A stretch of DNA of 64,000 nucleotides from Muribaculaceae bacterium (lineage in GTDB: Bacteria; Bacteroidota; Bacteroidia; Bacteroidales; Muribaculaceae). The position numbers and the translations under genes were made by a program. Each line of letters begins with the position of its first letter. The stretch's first letter is position 1. Below the pieces are notes generated by a model that was not told the DNA's origin, made no database searches, and saw only the letters and a program-made list of their open reading frames with translations. Location of the stretch: positions 124,001 through 188,000 of the forward strand of contig JAFQZK010000015.1 of NCBI GenBank assembly GCA_017405965.1, in the 5' to 3' direction. Of this stretch, positions 58,915-64,000 are shown in pieces.

Positions 58915-60387
58915 TTACCAAGAGCCGTAGTTGCCGCGGTCGGCGTCGATGCGCAGGAGGATGAACAGCAGGATGGTGAAACCCCACAGCGAAGAACCGC
59001 CGTAGCTGAAGAAGGGCAGGGGAATGCCGATGACCGGGCACAGTCCGATGACCATGCCGATGTTGATAGCGAGGTGGAAAATGAGATAGGACGCGACACT
59101 GTAAGCATACACGCGGGCAAAAGTCGAATGATTGCGTTCGGCCAGGGTGATGATGCGCAGGATGAGTGTCAAGAAGAGGATGAGCACAGCCACGCTGCCG
59201 ATGAAGCCCTGCTCCTCGCCGATGGTGCAGAAGATGAAGTCGGTGTGCTGCTCGGGGACATACTTCAGTTTGGTTTGGGTGCCTTGCAGGAAACCCTTGC
59301 CGGTGACACCGCCGCTGCCGATGGCGATCTTGCTCTGATTGACGTTGTAGCCCGCACCGCGCAAGTCCTCCTCGATGCCCAGTGTGACCTTGATGCGTTG
59401 CTGCTGGTGGGGCTCAAGCACATTGTTGAACGCGATATTCACCATGAACATGAACATGACCGACACCGCGGCAAAGCAGATGGTCATGAGCACCTTCTTG
59501 AGGTGAATCTCGTGCAACATGCCGTAGAGCAGATACAGCAGCGACAAGATGATGACTGGCAGGAAGAAAGCGTAGGCGTTGACCTTGACACCGGCCAGCG
59601 TGAGTCCTCCGGCAATGGCACCTGCCACCAGATACCCGATCATCACGTTGCGCCCCAGAATCCACGAGCGGCAATAGATCAGTAGCATGGCCACGATGAG
59701 TGCCATCACCATGATGAAGGCGATGGCCATGCCCAGCGGAATGCCCATGAAAGTGATGGCGGCGAACTTCAAAACCACGACAAAATAGACCACAGCCATC
59801 AATGCGGCGAACAGCACGAAGCCCGACATGCCCTCGCGGTAGAGGACAAAAATGAGTGCCGTATAGACCAGCGCCGAACCTGTTTCGCGTTCCAGGATGA
59901 TACACAGGATGGGGAGCAGGATGATGCCGATGGCGATAGCATAGTTGCGCCACCCGTTGAGTTGGAAACCATAGGTGCTGAACAACTTAGCCAGCGCCAG
60001 TGCTGTCGCTGTCTTGGCAAATTCGGCGGGTTGCAGGCTCACAGGCCCGAATACCAGCCACGATCGCGACCCCTTGATGTCGGGGGCGACAAAGACGGTG
60101 ACAATCAGCAGTATGATCATGAACCCGTAAAGCGGATAGGCATAGGCCTCATAGATGCGTCTGTCGATCAGCAGCAGCGAGAAACCAATCAGGAACGAGA
60201 GGCCAGCCCACAGGAACTGCTTGCCCGAGAACTCGCTCAGGTCAAACATGCTCGCGCGGTCATAGTCGTAGGTGGCGGCATAGATGCTCACTGCGCCGGC
60301 AACGACCATGATGAGGTAAAGGACGATAGTGAACCAGTCCACCGACCTCAACAGGTTGGTATTCTCATCTTCATTCCTGATTTCCAT
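58915..60387 (-). CDS. rodA: Rod shape-determining protein RodA
   Basis: 490 residues, SEDS-family inner-membrane glycosyltransferase that polymerises peptidoglycan in the elongasome together with PBP2. Many transmembrane segments; typical motifs are SWLVFGPVSLQPAEFAKTA and the C-terminal GLCPVIGIPLPFFSYGGSSL. The middle carries a longer hydrophobic insertion than E. coli RodA (about 370 residues). The start overlaps the PBP2 gene by 17 bases. It ends the mre operon. Confidence 0.94.
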   Translation of the reverse strand: MEIRNEDENTNLLRSVDWFTIVLYLIMVVAGAVSIYAATYDYDRASMFDLSEFSGKQFLWAGLSFLIGFSLLLIDRRIYEAYAYPLYGFMIILLIVTVFVAPDIKGSRSWLVFGPVSLQPAEFAKTATALALAKLFSTYGFQLNGWRNYAIAIGIILLPILCIILERETGSALVYTALIFVLYREGMSGFVLFAALMAVVYFVVVLKFAAITFMGIPLGMAIAFIMVMALIVAMLLIYCRSWILGRNVMIGYLVAGAIAGGLTLAGVKVNAYAFFLPVIILSLLYLLYGMLHEIHLKKVLMTICFAAVSVMFMFMVNIAFNNVLEPHQQQRIKVTLGIEEDLRGAGYNVNQSKIAIGSGGVTGKGFLQGTQTKLKYVPEQHTDFIFCTIGEEQGFIGSVAVLILFLTLILRIITLAERNHSTFARVYAYSVASYLIFHLAINIGMVIGLCPVIGIPLPFFSYGGSSLWGFTILLFILLRIDADRGNYGSW

Positions 60388-62293
60388 CGCTTGTCACGGG
60401 TTTTGTGGATTTGGTCTTATTCTTGTCGGCCTGGGTGCCGGAAGTCGTTTTTTTCGCCTTGGGATAGGTGATGGTGTGGCGGCTGGCCATCGCGCGTCCC
60501 TGGGCTTGCAAGCCGGGAGAGTTGCCTCGCAGGTAACGCTGAATCATCAATGCGCCGATGGGAACGCCGAAGGCGGCGCCGAAACCTGCGTTTTCAACAT
60601 ACACGCAGATGGCGATTTTGGGGTCGTTCATCGGGGCAAAGCCCATGAACACCGAGTGGTCGCGGCCGTGCGGGTTCTGGGCCGTTCCTGTCTTGCCGCA
60701 CACGTCAAGGCCAGGAATGTTGGCGCGCGTGCAGGTGCCGCCCAGCACAGCCATGCGCATGCCCTCGACGATGTCGTTGTAGTAACGCTTGTCGATGTCG
60801 GTATCGTGGCGCTCGAGGCTTTTCTTGAGCACACCCACACCCTCGATGTTCTTCACCACATGGGGCGTGATGTAGTATCCGCGGTTGGCTATCGTGGCGC
60901 TCAAGTTGGCAATCTGTAACGGCGTGGCGAGGATTTCACCTTGACCGATGGCGTCGCTGATGATGGTCTGTCCCACCCATTTGCCTTCGCCGTAAATCTT
61001 GTCGTAGAAAGCCGTGTTGGGGATGAAGCCGCGGCTCTCGCCAGGCATGTCGATGCCCAGTTTATAGCCGTAGCCCATCGACACCATGTGGTTTTTCCAC
61101 ACCTCGAAAGCCTTGCCCGTGGAGCCATACTTGGACCGCTTGTCCATCATGTACTTGAAGCCCCAGCAGAAGTAGGCGTTGCACGACGTCTGTAATGCGG
61201 GCTTGAGCGGGATGGGGGAGCCGTGGCCGTGGCAGCCCACACGCAGTCCGGCATTGACATAGCCGCGGCGGCACGGAAAGAGGGTGCTCGTGGTGATGAT
61301 GCCTTCTTGAAGGAAAATCAAGCCTTGAGACGGCTTGAAGGTCGAGCCGGGAGGATAGGCCGCCATGATGGAGCGGTCATACAACGGCTTGAGGCGGTTG
61401 TTCACCAGGTCGCGGTAGTTTTTCCCTCGCTCTTTACCCATGAGCAGGGCCGGGTCGAAGGTAGGACTTGACACGAGGGCCAGAATCTCGCCCGTCTTGG
61501 GCTCGATGGCTACGATGGCACCCACCTTGCCCTGCATGAGCAATTCGCCGTACTCCTGCAGCCCGATGTCGATGCTCAGTTTCAGGTTGTTGCCGGCAAG
61601 GGGCGACACGTCGTCGGCTCCGTCGTTGTAGTGTCCCTTGATTTTGCCGGTCGCGTCGCGGATGAGGATTTCCTTGCCCTTGACGCCGCGCAGCCATTTC
61701 TCGTAGCTCTTCTCGATGCCCAGGTCGCCGGTGTAGTCACCGGGACGGTAATAGTCATCGTTCTCGATGTCACGCGCATTGACCTCGCGGATGTCTCCCA
61801 GGACGTTGGCCGCAACATGGTAGTTGTATTGCCTGAGGATGCGCTGCACGACATAGAATCCGGGGAAACGGTACAGTTTTTCCTGCAACCGGCCATAGTC
61901 CTCGGGGGTGAGGTGATTCATGAGCACCTGCTGGGTGAATGCCGAGTAGCTGCGCCCTTTTCGCATCTCCTCCAAGCGATGTTCGAATTCTTCTTTGCTG
62001 ATTTGCAGTGTGTTGCACAGGTCAATGGTGTCGAACGGGATGACATCCTTAGGGATCATCACCAGGTCGTATTCGGGCACGTTATACACCACTAGCGAGT
62101 CGTTACGGTCATAGATGAGGCCTCGCGAGGGATAGATGACCTTTTCCATGAAGGCATTGCTGTCGGCATTGGCCTTGTAGGTCGAGTCCATCACCTGCAA
62201 CTGCACCAGGCGGATGATGTAGATGATGACAATCGCTACAATGAATCCTCCGATGACAAGTTTACGTTTCTCGAGGTTATAATCTTTTCTCAC
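60371..62293 (-). CDS. mrdA: Penicillin-binding protein 2
   Basis: 640 residues, transpeptidase of cell elongation, anchored by one N-terminal helix (about 10-30). The active-site Ser is in AYPPGSTFKPSQG, with SCN (ALQTSCNAYF) and KTG (DVCGKTGTAQNP) motifs in order. The dimerisation/pedestal domain lies before (about 50-230). A basic Lys/Thr-rich tail follows the transpeptidase domain. It overlaps mreD upstream (17 bases) and rodA downstream, so the three are probably translated together. Confidence 0.94.
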   Translation of the reverse strand: MRKDYNLEKRKLVIGGFIVAIVIIYIIRLVQLQVMDSTYKANADSNAFMEKVIYPSRGLIYDRNDSLVVYNVPEYDLVMIPKDVIPFDTIDLCNTLQISKEEFEHRLEEMRKGRSYSAFTQQVLMNHLTPEDYGRLQEKLYRFPGFYVVQRILRQYNYHVAANVLGDIREVNARDIENDDYYRPGDYTGDLGIEKSYEKWLRGVKGKEILIRDATGKIKGHYNDGADDVSPLAGNNLKLSIDIGLQEYGELLMQGKVGAIVAIEPKTGEILALVSSPTFDPALLMGKERGKNYRDLVNNRLKPLYDRSIMAAYPPGSTFKPSQGLIFLQEGIITTSTLFPCRRGYVNAGLRVGCHGHGSPIPLKPALQTSCNAYFCWGFKYMMDKRSKYGSTGKAFEVWKNHMVSMGYGYKLGIDMPGESRGFIPNTAFYDKIYGEGKWVGQTIISDAIGQGEILATPLQIANLSATIANRGYYITPHVVKNIEGVGVLKKSLERHDTDIDKRYYNDIVEGMRMAVLGGTCTRANIPGLDVCGKTGTAQNPHGRDHSVFMGFAPMNDPKIAICVYVENAGFGAAFGVPIGALMIQRYLRGNSPGLQAQGRAMASRHTITYPKAKKTTSGTQADKNKTKSTKPVTSDGNQE

Positions 62294-62795
62294 GGCGCGT
62301 GCTCACTAAAGAGTCCAATCCAAAGATGATGATAACCGACAGAACGCTGCTGCCTGCGATGCGGGCCAGCGTGAGCACGAAGTTGTGCAAGGAGAAAGCC
62401 TGAATGATAAAAATGAGGGCACAGTATCCCGTCACCAGAGTCGCCATGTACTTGAAGTAGTCGCTGACGCCCATCGAATCCACCGAGGGGATGGGGATGT
62501 TCATGTCGTTCTCGCGCGAGACGAATAGGTTGAACACGGGACGTCGCACCGCGGCCATCAGTGTGCAGGCCAGCGCATTCATGCCCGGGGTGTTGTTGAA
62601 GATGTCAACGATCAGTCCCGAGAAAAACGCGATGGTCAACACCCACCCGCCGTGCAGATTCACGGGGAGCCTGAGGATGAGGTAGATGAACACTACAGGC
62701 ATGGCGATGTTGAACAAGACGATCTTGTTGCACACCAGCTGCAGCACCAACAGTGCAAGAAACAGCACGATGAATTGTATCACGGTCTTGGTCAT
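62277..62795 (-). CDS. mreD: Rod shape-determining protein MreD
   Basis: 172 residues, five or six transmembrane helices, beginning VIQFIVLFLALLVLQLVCNKIVLF. Position between mreC and mrdA and the RLPVNLHGGWVLTIAFFSGLIVDIF segment support MreD, an elongasome membrane protein. Its ATG overlaps the mreC stop by four bases. Confidence 0.9.
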   Translation of the reverse strand: MTKTVIQFIVLFLALLVLQLVCNKIVLFNIAMPVVFIYLILRLPVNLHGGWVLTIAFFSGLIVDIFNNTPGMNALACTLMAAVRRPVFNLFVSRENDMNIPIPSVDSMGVSDYFKYMATLVTGYCALIFIIQAFSLHNFVLTLARIAGSSVLSVIIIFGLDSLVSTRREKRL

Positions 62796-63835
62796 GGCTG
62801 CTCTCCTGCTTGGTTATCGGGTTGTTCGGGCGAAGGAACAGGCTGAGCCGGCAGCACAGGCTGCTGAACCGGTTGAGCCGGTTGCGAGGGCTTGTCGGCG
62901 GGCTGCTTGGCAGGCTTCTTGGTCTTGGCCTCGTCGGGAAGCACATCGATGATCTCGGGCTTGATTTCGGGGCGGGTCTGGATATTGGCAGCAGTGTCAA
63001 TGCTCTGCTCGGCCCTGAGCATGGCGTCAATCTGATCCTTCATGCTGTTGGTGATCACACGCACGCTGCTCAGCTGGCTGAAGTTGGTCGTCAGCCTGAT
63101 GCGTAACGACACAAAACTGTCGGTCATGCCGCGTGCCAGACCATCGACGGTGCCCACAATGATGCCTTCGGGGAATACTGCCGAGTAACCGCTGGTGACA
63201 ATCGTGTCACCCTTGTGATAGGTGATGTGCTTGGGCAGCTCCTCGAGCACGGCGAACTGCGGGCTCTTGCCATCCCAGACCAGACTGCCGTAGAAGCCGC
63301 TGTCCCTGAGTTTACACGATAGCCTCATGTGCGGGTTGAGCAGCGAGATGACGCGTGCTGCATGCGGTCCCGCCACGTTCACGATGCCCACCACGCCGTT
63401 CTGGTCGATGACACCCATCTCTGGGTTGACTCCATCGAGGTAACCCCGGTTGATGGTGATGTAGTTGTTGGGGTTGGCGATGCTGTTGCTGATGACCTGG
63501 GCCATGACAAAGCTGTACTGCTTCAATGCCGGCTGGTGCAACGAGTCGGGCGAGGCGAGTGCCATGTCGGCCATCTGGTTGCGCAGCTCAATCAGTTCCA
63601 TCTCCAGCGCGGCGTTGCGCTCCTGCAGACTCTCGTTAATGTCGCGCAGGTGAAAATAGGACGTCACGCCGTTGAACGCCTTATAGACCGCGGCACTCAC
63701 TCGGTTGGCCGAGGTCAAATAGACGCTCTGCTGGTAAGGATTGTCCTTAAACAGCAGCACGAGGCTCAAAATCACATAGATAGCGAAAATGAACCACGCA
63801 CTGTGTTTGATGAAAAAGTTGAGCAGATTATTCAT
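62792..63835 (-). CDS. mreC: Rod shape-determining protein MreC
   Basis: 347 residues. One N-terminal helix (about 10-30), a coiled coil (LRDINESLQERNAALEMELIEL, about 62-90), then the two beta-barrel MreC domain (about 110-265; for example NPNNYITINRGYLDGVNPEMGV and GIVNVAGPHAARVISLLN). A Pro/Gln/Lys-rich tail of about 60 residues (from about 285) extends beyond the usual family length. MreC links MreB filaments to PBP2 in the periplasm. Confidence 0.93.
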   Translation of the reverse strand: MNNLLNFFIKHSAWFIFAIYVILSLVLLFKDNPYQQSVYLTSANRVSAAVYKAFNGVTSYFHLRDINESLQERNAALEMELIELRNQMADMALASPDSLHQPALKQYSFVMAQVISNSIANPNNYITINRGYLDGVNPEMGVIDQNGVVGIVNVAGPHAARVISLLNPHMRLSCKLRDSGFYGSLVWDGKSPQFAVLEELPKHITYHKGDTIVTSGYSAVFPEGIIVGTVDGLARGMTDSFVSLRIRLTTNFSQLSSVRVITNSMKDQIDAMLRAEQSIDTAANIQTRPEIKPEIIDVLPDEAKTKKPAKQPADKPSQPAQPVQQPVLPAQPVPSPEQPDNQAGEQP

Positions 63836-63837
63836 CG

Positions 63838-63893
63838 CATAAGCTTTTAGCTATCAGCTGTTAGCTATTAGCTTTTAGTCGTTAGCTCCTTGA
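63838..63893. repeat. TTAGC-rich degenerate repeat
   Basis: Units such as AAGCTTTTAGC, CAGCTGTTAGC and TTAGCTTTTAG occupy the mreB-mreC spacer. They are similar to the stretches at 20707-20767 and 22144-22166. Confidence 0.6.
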
Positions 63894-63917
63894 CAGCTAC
63901 CAACTAATGCCTAAGAA

Positions 63918-64000
63918 TCAACGCATGAGGAACTTGAAGTGCTTGATGTTCTTGAGCGCAATGCCGGTACCCTTGGCAACGGCATGCAGGGGATCCTCAG
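63918..64000 (-). CDS. mreB: MreB, C-terminal end
   Basis: The last 27 codons before the stop read DPLHAVAKGTGIALKNIKHF then KFLMR. The segment GTGIALKNI and the position upstream of mreC identify the actin-like MreB, which directs the elongation machinery. The rest lies outside the window. Confidence 0.88.
   Translation of the reverse strand, partial: EDPLHAVAKGTGIALKNIKHFKFLMR

Overview
The window is chromosomal DNA from a member of the Bacteroidales, most likely a gut-associated Muribaculaceae or Prevotellaceae type. Four things point there. Promoters have the Bacteroidota form TTTG-N19-21-TAnnTTTG. There are type IX secretion (T9SS) components (PorE-like, PorG). The gene order porG-uppS-bamA-skp-skp is the one known from Porphyromonas. 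Several families are typical of the order: fused MurF-alanine racemase, GSCFA, DUF4492 before cydAB, DUF4270, DUF6242, DUF4105, DUF2027-Smr, BspA-type leucine-rich repeats and dockerin-ended secreted proteins. The genus cannot be read from the sequence alone.

Layout. 1-5.3 kb: the start of an OPT transporter, a secreted YD-like protein, a PorE-like OmpA lipoprotein, and an AT-richer patch with a broken yhcG and a TlpA-like protein. 5.4-9.4 kb: a UDP-glucose-dehydrogenase-like protein that lacks its catalytic cysteine, aquaporin, and a BspA/dockerin protein. 9.7-17.3 kb: a DUF4332 gene, then a tightly packed minus-strand operon GSCFA, murF-alr, BspA, tadA, esterase, ansA. 17.6-22 kb: the cytochrome bd operon and a secreted protein. 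22.3-29.3 kb: housekeeping genes (DUF2027-Smr, metallopeptidase, trpS, inositol phosphatase, Lrp, prmC, ribD) among palindromic repeats. 29.7-40.7 kb: the envelope-biogenesis cluster DUF6242, porG, uppS, bamA and three skp-like genes, with an M6 protease inserted before the third. 40.7-46.4 kb: tRNA-His, nagA, a Spy-like protein, a short GT5 protein with DUF4270, tRNA-Thr and a DUF3843-like gene. 46.5-51.6 kb: an ECF sigma factor, anti-sigma factor, secreted coiled-coil protein and outer-membrane receptor. 51.7-58.8 kb: secA, DUF4105, an ATPase and a membrane protein. 58.9-64 kb: the cell-shape operon mreB, mreC, mreD, mrdA, rodA.

The common theme is the cell envelope: peptidoglycan precursors and elongation, undecaprenyl carrier, beta-barrel assembly, Sec and type IX export, surface proteins and an envelope-type sigma system. 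The intergenic DNA is unusually rich in palindromic repeats of at least five families. One of these lies inside the anti-sigma coding sequence and another appears to carry the prmC promoter. I saw no CRISPR array, prophage, transposase or complete defence system. The strongest candidates for follow-up are the UDP-glucose-dehydrogenase-like protein without catalytic residues, the sigma-factor operon, and the repeat families.
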